This document shows, piece after piece, positions 10,873 to 22,870 of a DNA stretch of 64,000 nucleotides; within the stretch, counting starts at the first letter, position 1, and every line of letters starts with the position of its first letter. The translations under genes were made by a program, and so were the position numbers. A model generated the notes under the pieces. That model had not been told where the DNA came from, searched no databases, and saw nothing but the letters and a program-made list of their open reading frames with translations. The DNA is from Triticum aestivum. Lineage: Eukaryota > Streptophyta > Magnoliopsida > Poales > Poaceae. The DNA is taken from the NCBI RefSeq assembly GCF_018294505.1, contig NC_057808.1, forward strand, positions 222,101,325-222,165,324. The letters are read 5' to 3'.

Positions 10873-13800
10873 GTTGGCGCCCACCGTGGGGCCAGCGCAC
10901 GGTGGATTTGAGTTCTTGAAGGGCAGCTTCGAAGGGCTCAAGGGATACGCTGTGGGCCGGATGACCAAGAGTCGTCGCGGCAAGCTCTACATCGACGATG
11001 CAAGCTGGGGCCCCGACGCCGGCTCAGTTGAGTACGGATACCGGGTCCCCTTCGACGGATTTCATGTTTTCATTGGCAAGATTGGTGAGCCGGGCCCTGA
11101 GCCGGATCTCTGCACCGATCTCATCAAGACGGCTCAGCGCGCACGACCCGCCCGGGCCCTGCCTGCCTTGAAGCATGCTTTTGTGGGATGTATCCATGGA
11201 GGGCTCTCTGGTGGATCCGGATCTGGTGATGAGACGGCCGCCGGCTCTGACGGCGAGTCATCCACAGATGAGTCAAACTCGATGTATCAACTTCAAGATG
11301 GCAGGCTAATGGGTTGTTCCGATGGTGACAGTATTCCGGACCCATTTGAGCCGCCGAGCCGGGTTGGAATCTTCATGGCCGGTGCGCAGCCTATTCAGAA
11401 CCCTGCTGCTGGGGCGGGAAACCCGGTGCCCTCGCCGGCTCAGGTGCTGATGGATCTCACGGACAAGATGACGGTTCTGTTGACGGCCGCGGTTGACCCG
11501 GCGGATCAAGCTCGGCATGATGCGGAGGTGGTGCAGTTAAAGTTAGATCTCGTGAAAGCCAAAGAGGATCTGGCGGCGGAAGGGATCAGGATGGCTGCGG
11601 AGAGGGCGGCCCTCGACGCCCAAACTCAGTTGATTCAGGCGCAGTCCTTCCGGCTCACGATGGATCAGAACGCGTCCAATGAGGTCATGAGAAGGAGGCA
11701 TCAAAAGGCCCAATCTCGACTCCCTCCGGTTTACGATCCTCGAAACCTCTTCAACACGCCAGGTGCAGGGTCTAGTAACCCGCCAGGGACCATAGTGCCC
11801 GGGTCTGGGACCCCTGTTCAGGCACAGGTAATGGGGCCTCCCCGGGTGAACCCTGCCCCGCCTCAGTATGTGCCAATACCACCGGGTCATTATGCTAACC
11901 CGCTGGAGAACATGGTCGCCGCAGCAGCACGACTGGCGGCCCTCCCAATTGACGGCGACTCTCCGACGGCTATTGAAACCCGTCGGGTCAGGGAACTCCT
12001 TCAGACAGCACTGGCACAGCAAGAGGCGTACTCTTACAGCCGGGACAGGATCCACTCGACCCCTCGTCCAGGCCGGAGCCTGAGTTATAGCAGACACATG
12101 GTCTGAGCGACCGGCTCAAGTAATGTCCGACGCCATGACCCGCCCCCTGGCCATGGCCCGGCTCATAATGGAGCCTTTCACGCGGCAGACCAAGACAGAG
12201 CGTGACAAGAGGCGGAGCAGGTGCCTCAGTTGACGGCTTACCAGACTCCCCCGGCTTATCCGACGACCTCCGTCGACGTGGGTATCCCTACCAGGACCGG
12301 AGGTGTCCCTTGCTTAGTGCCAGCTCTCCGCAATGAGCGTCTACCCAAGGACTTCAAAGGCCCTAGGAAGGTGCCTAATTACATGGCTGACTTACAACCC
12401 GCAGCCTGGATCAAAAGTTACGAGATGGCCGTGGAACTACTGGAGGTCAGTGAGGCAGCGATGGCCAAGTACTTCACCATGATGCTAGATGGGACTGCCC
12501 GCACTTGGTTGAAAGCGCTACCGCCGAATTCCATCGGGTCTTGGGCTGAGCTAAAGGCCCGGTTCATACAAAACTTCAAAGACACCTGTAGGCAGTCTAT
12601 GTCAATAGTGGATTTGACTAACTGTAAACAGCAGGAGGGTGAGTCTACTACACATTGGGTTCGCCGGGTCAAAGAGATCATACATTCATCGGATAAGATG
12701 GATGCCGGTTCTGCAGTCTTAATGTTGGAGCAAAACTGTCGTTTTCTGCCCCTGAAAATGAAGCTCGGGCGGCTTAAGCGCGACTGCAATGATATGGGTA
12801 CGCTGATGGCGGCTCTCGTCAAGTACGCCGATTCTGATAGTACCAAGGACCCCGCTTCAGACGATGAAAGGACAGGGAAGGGAAAGAAGAACGGCAATGG
12901 CAAGGGTCCTCAGCATAACCCGGGGAACCAAGGAAGTGGCAAGCGTAAGGCTGACGGCAGCCTAGAGTTTGCGGCCAACGCCAGCTCACAGGGTAATAGC
13001 CAGATACGCAAGGGGAGGCCCCCTCCCCGAGCCGGTGGGTCAGGCCCGACGCTGGAGCAACTGTTGAATGAGCCCTGTCCAAGGCATGGCTCTAGAGAGA
13101 GGCCAGCTACTCATTTATGGAAGGATTGTGCAATCATGAAGGCTTTTAAGAATTCCAACGCCTTCAACGACAACAATGGCCCGAGCGGCGGCTCAGGCGC
13201 CGGCGGCTTTCATGACCCGGGCGGCGGCTCAAATTCTAATCCTCAGAACGGTCAAGGGGGCTTTAATCAGCAGTCTGGCCAGGGTCATCAACAGCAGCAG
13301 GGGGGTTATCAGACCAATCCAAAGCAGCTTAGCGGTGGACAGTATCATGTGTTTACCACCAGTCTGTGTAAGCGAGATCAGAAGCTTCATAAGAGGGCTG
13401 TGAATGCTGTTGAGCCGGCGGTTCCACGCTACTTGCGGTGGTCTGAGCAGCCTATAGTGTGGAGTAGGGAGGATCACCCTCCCCGGGTGGATAATCCGGG
13501 TCACTTGGCCTTGGTGGTGGCTCCTCAAGTGGGAGGATATAAGTTCACTAAGGTGCTCATGGATGGAGGCAGCAGCATCAACATCCTCTATTATGAGACT
13601 TTCCGTCGTATGGGATTGATTGATAAGAACCTCAGCCAGTCAAACACTATTTTCCATGGTGTGGTACCTGGTAAGTCGGCTTATCCAGTCGGCAAGATCG
13701 AGTTGGAAGTGGCCTTTGGAGACGAGCACAACTACAGGGTGGAAAAATTGACCTTTGAGGTAGTCAAGATAAGAAGTCCGTACCATGCCATATTTGGGCG

Positions 13801-14140
13801 GCCGGCTCACGCCAAGTTCATGGCACGGCCGTGTTACGTGTATTTACAACTCAAGATGCCGGGTCACAATGGGACCATTACGGTTCACAGCAGCCGAAAG
13901 GTGGCCTTGGAGTGTGAGGAAGGCGATGCAGCTTATGCAGAGTCTGTTTGTGCAACAGAGGAGTTGAAATTTTACAAGGACAATGTTGACCCAATGGATA
14001 TGACCTCTCTGAAGAAGCCGACTACGGAGCATGAGCCGGCAATGAAATTTAAGTCGGCTGATGAGACTAAACTTGTTGATTTCGTTCCAGGTGATTCATC
14101 TCAGCAGTTTAGCATCAGTGCCAATTTGGATCCAAAATAG
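10817..14140 (+). pseudogene. Element 2 gag-protease, one internal stop
   Basis: The frame is open from ATG 10817 inside the 5' LTR, through the primer-binding site, to TGA 12104-12106. It continues in the same frame from 12107 to TAG 14138-14140. Element 3 has TCA where this copy has TGA, so that stop is a point mutation. The region 12470-12850 is the retrotransposon gag domain (TARTWLKALPPNSIGSWAEL and following). A zinc-knuckle-like C-x2-H...H-x4-C motif follows at about 13074-13134 (CPRH...HLWKDC). The protease at 13530-13850 has LMDGGSSINILYYE. A later internal methionine (10961) could start gag instead. The terminal TAG is shared with element 3. Confidence 0.88.
10875..10891 (+). other. 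Primer-binding site of element 2
   Basis: TGGCGCCCACCGTGGGG begins two bases after the LTR. The same sequence occurs at 38336-38352 in element 3. Confidence 0.75.
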
Positions 14141-15620
14141 GAAAGCGCGCTCATCGAGTTCATCCGTGAGAATAGGGACATTTTTGCATGGAAACCTTCT
14201 GACATGCCAGGTGTACCTAGAGAACTCGCTGAGCACACTCTCAATGTTGATCCGAAATTTAAGCCGGTCAAGCAATTCCTTCGGCGGTTTAATGAAGAGA
14301 GGCGGAAAGCCATTGGTGAGGAGGTGGCCCGGCTCTTGGCGGCCGGGTTTATTGTTGAAGTCTTTCACCCGGAGTGGTTAGCTAACCCGGTGCTCATGCT
14401 CAAGAAGAATGGCACCTGGCAGATGTGTGTGGACTACACGGACTTAAACAAGGCATGTCCGGCTGATCCTTTTGCTCTTCCCCGTATTGATTAAATCATT
14501 GATGCTACGGCGGGTTGTGAGCGCTTAAGTTTCTTGGATGCTTATTCTGGATATCATCAGATTAAAATGGCAGTTAAGGACCAGGAGAAGACGGTGTTCA
14601 TCACTCCCTTTGGAGCCTTCTGCTATGTGTCTATGCCCTTTGGACTCAAGAGTGCACAGGCGACTTATTAGCGTTGCGTACAGAACTGTCTTCATAACCA
14701 GATTGGGCGCAATGTTCATGCTTATGTGGATGATATTGTGGTTAAATCCAGGAAGGAAGAAACCTTGATAGATGATCTGAGGGAAACCTTTGATAATCTC
14801 CGGGTCTACAAGATGATGCTTAACCCGGCCAAGTGTGTTTTTGGTGTTCCCGCAAGCAAGCTCTTGGGTTTCTTGGTTTCTAACAGAGGCATTGAGGCTA
14901 ACCCGGAGAAGATCAAGGCCATCACCTCCCTGGCTAAGCCGGCGTGTATAAATGACGTCCAGCGCTTGGCGGGTCGGATCGCTGCTTTAAGCCGGTTCAT
15001 AAGCCGTTTGGGTGAGAAGGCCATGCCATTATATCAGCTGATGAAGAAAACTGACGACTTTGTCTGGAATGATGCAGCTAATACTGCTTTTGAGGATTTG
15101 AAGAGGCAGCTGGCAGAACCCCCAGTCCTTGTTGCCCCGGTTGACAAGGAGCCTTTATTGTTGTATGTGGCTGCTAACACACGAGCCGTCAGTGTGGATG
15201 TGGTAGTGGAGCGCAAGGAAGAGGGTAAGGAGCATCCGGTTCAGCGGCCGGTTTATTATGTCAGTGAAGTGCTAATCGAGTCCAAACAGCGGTACCCGCA
15301 TTGGCAGAAGCTTGTTTATGGTGTGTTCATGGCAAGCCGGAAGCTTAAGCATTATTTCCAGGGTCACCCCATTACTGTGGTCAGGTCTGCCCCCCTTGGA
15401 GATATCATTCAAAACAGAGAGGCCACAGGGAGAGTGGCCAAGTGGGCTATAGAGCTCGGACCTCATGGTCTGAAATACGTACCACGCACTGCTGTTAAAT
15501 CTCAAGCCTTGGTGGATTTCATCAACGATTGGACAGAGCTACAAGTGCCCGAACAAAAGCTGGATAACACATATTGGACTATTCACTTCGATGGGTCCAG
15601 GCAATTGGAGGGCTCGGGGG
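14141..15620 (+). pseudogene. Element 2 reverse transcriptase and first RNase H
   Basis: The frame continues directly from the TAG at 14138. RT motifs in order are MCVDYTDLNKACP, FLDAYSGYHQIKM, MPFGLKSAQATY and the catalytic AYVDDIVV (about 14718-14741). TAA 14492-14494 and TAG 14669-14671 interrupt it where element 3 has CAA and CAG, so both are C-to-T changes. The first RNase H domain (about 15100-15500) reads LYVAANTRAVS where active enzymes have an aspartate, so this domain is probably inactive, as known for Tat elements. One extra base near 15615-15620, relative to element 3, shifts the frame. Confidence 0.88.
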
Positions 15621-17345
15621 ACTGGAGTCGTATTGGCTTCCCCTAAAGGTGACAAGTTCCATTATGTGATACAATTGATGTTTCCTTGCACTAACAATGC
15701 GGCTGAGTATGAGGCCTTGCTCCACGGTCTTCGGATGGCTAAGGAGATGAATTTGAGCCGAGTAAGGTGCTTCGGCGACTCAGACTTGGTGGCTCAACAA
15801 GTATCAGGCAAGTGGGATTCCAAGGACCCTCTCATGGCGGCTTATCGCCATGAGGTTGATGCCATTGCTGGACACTTTCAGGGATATCAAGTAGAGCACA
15901 TCGATCGCAGGAAGAACGAGGCGGCTGATGCTTTAAGCCGGCTCGGCTCTCAGCGAAAACCGGTGCCGCCTAATACTTTCCTGGACGTCTTGCATAACCC
16001 TTTTGTTAAGTTGCCTACAGAGGAAGATTTGGTTGTCCCTGACCCGGAAGCACAGTTGGTGGCGGCTCTCCACATCATCCCGGACTGGACAGTGCCCTAT
16101 CTGGCTTACATGACCCAGGGAGATTTGCCTAAGGATGAAACCTTGGCCAGACAAATAACCCGGCGGTCTAAGTCAATGGTTGTTATCAATGGTGAGTTGC
16201 ATCGCCGCAGTGTTACGGGATCGTTCCAGCGTTGTGTCTCCCCTGAGGAAGGTCAAGAGATCTTGCGTGAGATTCATGAAGGGGATTGTGGCCATCATGC
16301 TGGCTCAAAGTCTCTTGTGGCCAAGGCTTTTCGTCATGGTTTTTATTGGCTGACGGCTCATGCTGATGCGGAGGACTTGGTCAGTAAATGTGATGGTTGC
16401 CAAAGGTTCTCGCGACGGGCTCATGCGCCGGCTCAGGAGCTGAGGATGATCCCAATTACTTGGCCCTTTGCGGTCTGGGGGCTTGATATGGTCGGGCCTT
16501 TTAAAAGGTCCAAGGATAAGAAGACCCACCTCTTGGTGGCAGTTGACAAATTTACCAAGTGGGTTGAAGCGGAGCCAGTTAGCAAGTGTGATGCAGCCAC
16601 GGCCGTTCAGTTTATGAAAAAGGTGATCTTTCGTTTTGGCTTTCCACACAGCATTATAACTGACAATGGTACCGATCTATCCAAAGGTGCCATGGAGGAG
16701 TTTTGTCAACGAGAGCATATTCGACTTGATGTTTCATCAGTGGCTCATCCTCAATCCAATGGTCAGGCTGAGAGGGCTAATCAGGAGATTCTGAAAGGCA
16801 TCAAACCCCGGCTTTTGGTCCCTTTACAACGGACGCCGGGTTGTTGGGTGGAGGAGTTACCCTCTTTGTTGTGGAGCATCAACACTACTCCTAACAGGTC
16901 TACAGGTTTCACGCCTTTCTTCATGGTTTATGGAGCGGAAGCAGTTCTCCCCAGTGACATCCGTCATGACTCACCTCGAGTGGCGGCTTATGTGGAGGTG
17001 GATAATGAACAGGCGCGCCAAGATGCTCTTGACTTGTTGGACGAACAGCGTGATGTGGCAGCAGCTCGCTCAGCGATTTACCAACAAGACCTGCGCCGTT
17101 ATCATAGTCGCCGGGTAAAATCCCGGGTCTTCCAGGAAGGTGATCTGGTGCTCCGGCTCATCCAAGATCAAACAGATGCGCACAAGCTATCCCCGCCTTG
17201 GGAAGGGCCCTTTGTGGTCAGCAAGAATTTGCACAACGGGTCATATTACCTCATTGACATTCGGGAGCACAAAGATTCATGTAAGTCGGAGGAAGAGACC
17301 CGTCGGCTGTGGAACATAGCTCAGCTTCGGCCTTATTACACTTGA
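15620..17345 (+). CDS. Element 2 second RNase H (aRNH) and integrase
   Basis: This frame is open for about 575 codons to TGA 17343-17345. The second, archaeal-type RNase H keeps AAEYEALLHGLRMA, GDSDLVAQQ and KNEAADAL; its first aspartate (HFDGS, about 15585) lies before the frameshift. Integrase follows with a zinc-binding HHCC domain (GDCGHHAG...KCDGCQRF) and the core triad GLDMVGP, IITDNGT and GQAERAN. The spacing from second D to E is 35 residues, as in active integrases. The C-terminal part has a GPFVV/GSYYL region. It is intact on its own, but separated from RT by a frameshift, so it is probably not expressed as a polyprotein. Confidence 0.88.
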
Positions 17346-18432
17346 GCCACCGGCTCTCATAATGTACATATTTCTCTAAAGCCATGTATATATTATGATA
17401 AGCAATAAAGCAGGACCTCTGTCCTTTTCTCTCCTCCAAAGGTGAACGTGTTGTTTTCATTGCAAGATCACATGATAACTTGAAGGGGGATCCGGCTTAT
17501 GGTCGTATTTGAATCTAGCCATACGCAATATAGTCACTTGGGGGCTTCCTGTTCAAACATAGGTCGTATTCGAACCAAAGAGAACATAGCTGTCGATACC
17601 CATTTGATTGGCAAAATGCCGAGCTCATTGGGGAGTTTTCTTTGATCATATTTGAATCATAGTTCAATCCCCTTTGGCAACCGACGTGGATCGTATTCGA
17701 ATCAGCGTCGTTAAACAACTCCTAAGGTCATTTGGGGGCTTCTTGTTCAAACATGGGTCGTATTCGAACCAAAGAGAACATAGCTGTCGGTACCCTCTTG
17801 ATTGGCATCGCCACACCCACTGGGGGCTATATGATCGCATTCGAATCCTAGCATAACCCCTTTGGTACGGGTCTCTGGTCGTATTCGAACCGGAAGCCCC
17901 TAAGTTTTTCTGATTTATAGCGAGTTCTTCTGATTATTTTAAGTGTGCACGGCGGGTCTCACTTTTCCGGCTTAACTTTGATTCACAGTACTAGTCGAAC
18001 ACAATCGGCATTATTAAGACTGGTAAACCGGAATTGAGGTACCAACCTTATTACCCGGGTTATATAAGCCGGAAGTGTGCTTGCAGGCCGGTAAGTGTGT
18101 TATTACGAGTATATCAAGGACATAAGTGAGGACCAGTCTTTTGTGATTCATATTCCGGTTTATATGTATAAGACTATGATTCTCAGTGCGGTAAGCCGCC
18201 TAGAGACTTGTGATTTGCTTTTCTATGCAAGATAGTAAAAGACAACTATTTGAGCTTAAGAAACATGAATGGTCATTTATGACCCGGAGGAATATAAGGA
18301 AACAACTTCAATGGAATTAAGCATTCAGCACGTGCACGATGGCACGACAAAGTTAAAATGGTCCTATTCTATTACAAGACTCGTCGAGTCCAAAAAAGGG
18401 TGAAGCATTGTTTGAATAAACCGCCTACAGAG
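17346..18432 (+). other. Element 2 spacer between integrase and the antisense gene, with repeated TCGTATTCGAA motif
   Basis: No protein gene is seen. Between 17500 and 17892 the motif TCGTATTCGAAYC or a close variant recurs about seven times at 44-82-bp spacing. Two longer blocks (GTCGTATTCGAACCAAAGAG and onward, from 17563 and 17757) are nearly identical. The same arrangement occurs in element 3 at 56580-56975. Tandem repeats in this place are known in Tat-lineage elements. Confidence 0.75.
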
Positions 18433-21400
18433 TTAAGATGCTTGCTGGGTTGAAGCTTCCGGCTCATCCCTCTCCGCTCCTCCGGCTGTTCCCAAGACCT
18501 GGAAAGTTGACAACTTCCAGTCAATGCCGCTCAGAGCTTCAAATTGAGCTTCCTCGTCAATTAACCCGGCCGGGTCAATTTCCGGGGCAAAGGTGTGCTT
18601 ACGAGTCGGCGGGACTAAGCTGATGGCTTCATAGCGCGGAGTGGGGATCCTCTGATTCTCTGTATCGTAACCCGGCTGGTACTTGGTCAGATCCGTGTCA
18701 TTTCCAATCAGAGTGGCCACCGGGCGTACGATCTTCACGCAGGCTGCAAAGTCCCTTTGGTCGAACGGGGTGTCGTCTTCCTTCAAGCTGGGATAGCCAA
18801 GGGCAATGTCCGCCGGGTCTAATTCTGGAAGGAACGCCTTGGCCCGGCTCAGAGCAGCTATGGCTCCGGCTCTTGCGGAGGCCCATCGCAGCTCTTGGAC
18901 ACGCTGAGGAAGAACGGCAAGCCGGCGAAGCACTTCTGCCAGGTGAGTCGGCACCTCATTGGATAGGGCCACCACGGCCAAGGCGCGCTGTGACCCGGTG
19001 TAGAGTTGCTCCACCAGGGTGTACACGGCCTTCAACTTGGTCACCACACTTTGGTTGCGGTTGGCGCTTCTGGGACCTGTTTGACAGAGTAAGATAAGCC
19101 GCCGGCAATGATGGGTTATGAGACATAAAGATTATAAACTGGACGAGAGCCGGTGGAATGACTTACCGAAGATTGCGCCATCTGGGACACGTGGCGCTTT
19201 AAGCCGGAGAGTTCGGCGGTTTTCTCCGCCAGAGCCTTCTCTGCCTGTTCAGCCCGGCTCACCAGAGTAGCCTTCTCTTCGGCCCAAGCTTTCCGTTCGG
19301 CTTCAAAGTCCTTTTTCAGCTTTTCTTGAGCAGCAATACTGGACACAAATTTGGCATTGGCCTTCCGGGTCTCAGTTTCTTGCGTCCTCAGGCGGGTCTT
19401 CAGATCGGAGATGTCCTCCTCAAACTTCTTGCAAGCAGCCTGCATAATTTCCGGGTTATCACATGAACAGTTACTATGCAAATTTAAAAGTCCCAAGCGC
19501 TTTCCAAGCAAAGACACTTGGCACTTGGGGGCTAATGCATGTCGAAAGTTTCTATCTACAGATTACCGGGTCATGGAAGTATGCCGGAAACTAAGTCTAC
19601 GACATATTTTATCATAAATCGTAGACTTGGGGGCTAGTGTAGTAAAGATGATTCTGCAGTAAGCAATAAAGTGGTACCTCAGACTTCTGCTGAATTTGCT
19701 TCACCATGTCAATCTCTAAGTCCTGGCTGCTGTGCACTTGATTGACATAACCGGAGACGATCTCTCCAATACTCAGATTGGCGTAGTTGGTGATGTCCAG
19801 CTTGCCCCGGTGGCACTCCAGCAACTCTTCCTTCGTAGAGCACTTAGCCAGCGCCGTGGGTCTCCCCGGCTCGACAAACTCCGTCCGGGTGATTACCACG
19901 TTCGGGTCGTCGGCCGGCTGAGCAGGGCTGGAGGTCTCCGGGTTAGCAGAGGACTCTGCGATTGGCTTGGCGGTTGGAGCGGTGGCTGCAGGAGCAGAGG
20001 CAACTGGCGGCTCTTGAGCTGCAACCTCCGGTTCAGGCAAGTCCGGCTCTTCGACCGGCTTGTTCTTTTTCGCCCTCTTGCTGAGCTTTGCCTGGGCACT
20101 GAAAGGGCAAAAAGGTTAGTACAAAGGTATGAGTAAAGATAAAGCACAGCAAGGGATGATCATCATTACCCAGGTACGGTTTTGAAAGCCGGCAAATTTG
20201 ACTGCATCGAGTCACCAGAAGAAGGAGATGTTTCCTGATAATTTGAATCAGAAGAATTGAGAGGTTGACGTATAACACCCGCTAGAGGATGAAAAGGATA
20301 TAATTTGGAGATAACCTCGGCCCGGCGCTTCCTTGATGCCTCAGGTAAGCCGGAGGAGAGGTCAGCATCCTTGTTGGTTCGGGTCTGCCGCCGGCTCTCG
20401 TGAATCTGTTGCTTCAAAAGAAATTGAGGATCTTGATAAGCTAAAGGATGTGAAAATCTTACTTTCCGGGTTACCCTTCGGACTTTCAGCCTTGGCAAGG
20501 GCTCCGAGTCGGAGGAAAGTGTCATTACCTGTTCAACCACCGGGTTACTCGCTCCGGTGTCATCCTGTTGATGGACAGTATTGATAAGGTGGACAGAAAT
20601 AAACAAGAAATACAAAAAGAGCTTACAGGATTAGGGGTTACCTCTGACTCGGAGCTGCCACTCAGTTGAAGCAGCTCGGAGGCAGTGGGCCTGCTTTCCT
20701 TCTTGCGGGGAGCGGTTCTCCTGGCGGCTTTCTTAGCCTTCCTGGCCTTCTTGGCCGCCTCATGGTCATATTTGACCTTCCAGAATTTGTCATCAGCCTG
20801 AAAAATACAATGACGATTTCTTAAGGTTCGGATGAAAGTTATCTACAGAAGAAAATAAGATGTTCAGATCAGCGGCTTACCGCTGGGGCCGGGTTGGTCT
20901 TGCAGAAGGGGCTTAAGCCGGTCCTCCCGCAGTCTGCCAAGCTCTCGTTCAAGAGAGCCTTGGTCATGTCCTCAGCAACGTCTTCAGGCAGATCGTTGCG
21001 GCTGTGTCTCAGGGGGTCATCTTTCCGGCCTGTGTACTCACACATGAAGCCGGGTCGTCGGCTTAAGGGGATCGCCCGCCAGGAGATCCAAACCCGGACC
21101 AGATCAACGCCATTAAGGCCATTTCCCAGCAGGGCCTTGATTTTGTTGATAGTGGGGATCAGAGGTTGGCGCTCCGCCTGAGATAACTTATCTGACAGAG
21201 GGTGAGTGGGTTCCAGACGCGAAGGGCGAAAGCCGGGCAGCGGGCTCTCGTCAGCCGGCGACGTGTCTTGGCAATAAAACAACATCTGATTCCAGTCTTT
21301 TGGGTGGCTTGGCGGCTCGGCGTAAGGAAAAAGGCAGTCTCTCCGTCGCTGAATGGAGATTCCACCAAGTTCCAAGCTTGGCCCGTTGGCGCACTCGTTC

Positions 21401-21799
21401 TGGCGGTTCAGGTAAAAGAGCTCTTTGAAGAGCAGTAGGCTGGGTTCTTCTCCAAGGTAGACCTCGCAGAATACCTGGGAGTTGCAGATATTCGACACCG
21501 AGTTGGGTCCTATGTCTTGAGGCCGCAGGTCGAAGAAATTCAGCACATCTCTAAAGAACTTTGAGCCGGGCGGTGCGAAGCCCCGGCTCATGTGATCCGC
21601 AAATATTACCACCTCCCCATCCCTTGGCTGTGGTCTCTCTTCTGACGGGTCAGGGGCGCGGTAAGACATGACGTCCTTCTTGGGCAGGTAACCTGATTTC
21701 ACGAAATCCGCTAGTGTCTCGTCGGTGACGTTGGACCTCATCCAATTGCATGTGATGGGTGCTTTGGGAGCTTTCGGATGCATGGTGAAAGTCGGAAGC
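18433..21799 (-). pseudogene. Element 2 antisense gene, six coding exons, one 4-bp deletion
   Basis: Inferred minus-strand exons are 21799-20881 (ATG 21783), 20797-20642, 20564-20170, 20098-19678, 19439-19167 and 19076-18433. All junctions are GT-AG and the reading phases agree except between the last two exons. There this copy lacks 4 bp relative to element 3 (CAGATGGCGCAATC versus a longer stretch), causing a frameshift. The first exon contains the plant 'putative gypsy type transposon' region (HMSRGFAPPGSKFFRDVLNF, then FCEVYLGEEPSLLLFKELFY). The second is Lys/Arg-rich, the fourth Pro/Ala-rich and the fifth a clear coiled coil. Function is unknown. It runs convergent to gag-pol. Confidence 0.8.
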
Positions 21800-22404
21800 C
21801 TATGATAAAAAGAAATGTCCGGTTTAATTATAAGCCGGAGGAAATTTACAGTTCAATATTTACAGTGGCGGCTTATGAAGGGGCCTAATGACATATAGCT
21901 AAAGTGCATCGGGTTATCTAAGCTACTGGGGGTACTGAGAGTAATTCAATTGTCTACAGCTTTGTTGTAAATAAGCCGGAAAATTTTACGGCGCGTGGCT
22001 TCTTTTGAGTCGGAAGATTTTACGGCGCATGGTTTCTTTAAGCCGGAAATGTAAGCCGCCATGATTCAGTGGGTACAATTTTTACTAAGTGTGGTGAAAA
22101 CAGGTTTCACACATTGCAGTAAATAATTTGGATCAAAATGGTCGACTAAAGAGGAATATTTCTAGACCTAAAACAGACGCAGAAGAAGTTTGCGGGTTTG
22201 AACAGAGCCTCTATGCAGTAAAAAGGAGATCTATGTACACTGGAAACGGGCGTGAAACAACTACCGCAGCAGTTCTATACAGTCTAAGATCAAAAAGGGT
22301 GGTAAAAATCAAATCTACTGAGAGCTCGTGAAGAACAGCGAAGAACACGGGAAGAACTGCGGAAGCTTAATGTGGATCTACTCTACGGAATGGCGAAGAC
22401 TTAC
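21800..22404 (-). other. Probable 5'-UTR intron of the element 2 antisense gene
   Basis: On the minus strand a GTAAGTC donor (22404) and a TTTTTATCATAG acceptor (21800) bracket this stretch, and the ATG lies 16 bases after the acceptor. Element 3 has an equivalent pair (61506 and 60914). No transcript was available to confirm it. Confidence 0.55.
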
Positions 22405-22579
22405 GGGTGCTGGTGAGTTGCGGGGATCGCCGCCATTTTTCTCTGGACGCAACAGGTCGAGGCAGCGGCCAGAGTCGGTGAGGACGAGAAGACCCGCGGT
22501 GGCGACGGCGACGGAGCTCAAGCGGAGGAACAGTGGCGCGAGGAGGAAGACGGGTGGCTGAAGGCTCATCGGGCCAGAC

Positions 22580-22587
22580 TATTTATA
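22580..22587 (-). promoter_or_regulatory. Candidate TATA box of the element 2 antisense gene
   Basis: Minus-strand TATAAATA, conserved in element 3 (61682-61689) with the same GGCC-containing downstream context. It lies about 800 bp upstream of the ATG, a distance mostly taken up by the probable 5'-UTR intron. Confidence 0.55.
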
Positions 22588-22858
22588 AGGGCAAGCTCAT
22601 AACTGGGCGCGAGAAACGAGGAGGCCACGGCGCGGTTATCTCGCCCGAGAGGCGCCTCGATTTTCCGGATGGCAGTAAAGATAAGATCCGTTGCGGATAT
22701 GGTGGAATAAAAAAAAGGACTTAATGGAAGATGACGTCACGGCGGATTACTCGGAATCCAGAGGATGACGTCACGTCGGGTTATGGCCTTTACACAATTG
22801 TAAGCCGGAGTTTTTCTGTCGAAAGAGTTGAAGATTGACATGAGCCGGCTCAAATCAA

Positions 22859-22870
22859 TCTGGGGCCTAA
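22859..22870 (+). other. Polypurine-tract region before the 3' LTR of element 2
   Basis: TCTGGGGCCTAA directly precedes the LTR. The same bases precede the 3' LTR of element 3. The tract is short and weakly purine-rich. Confidence 0.5.
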
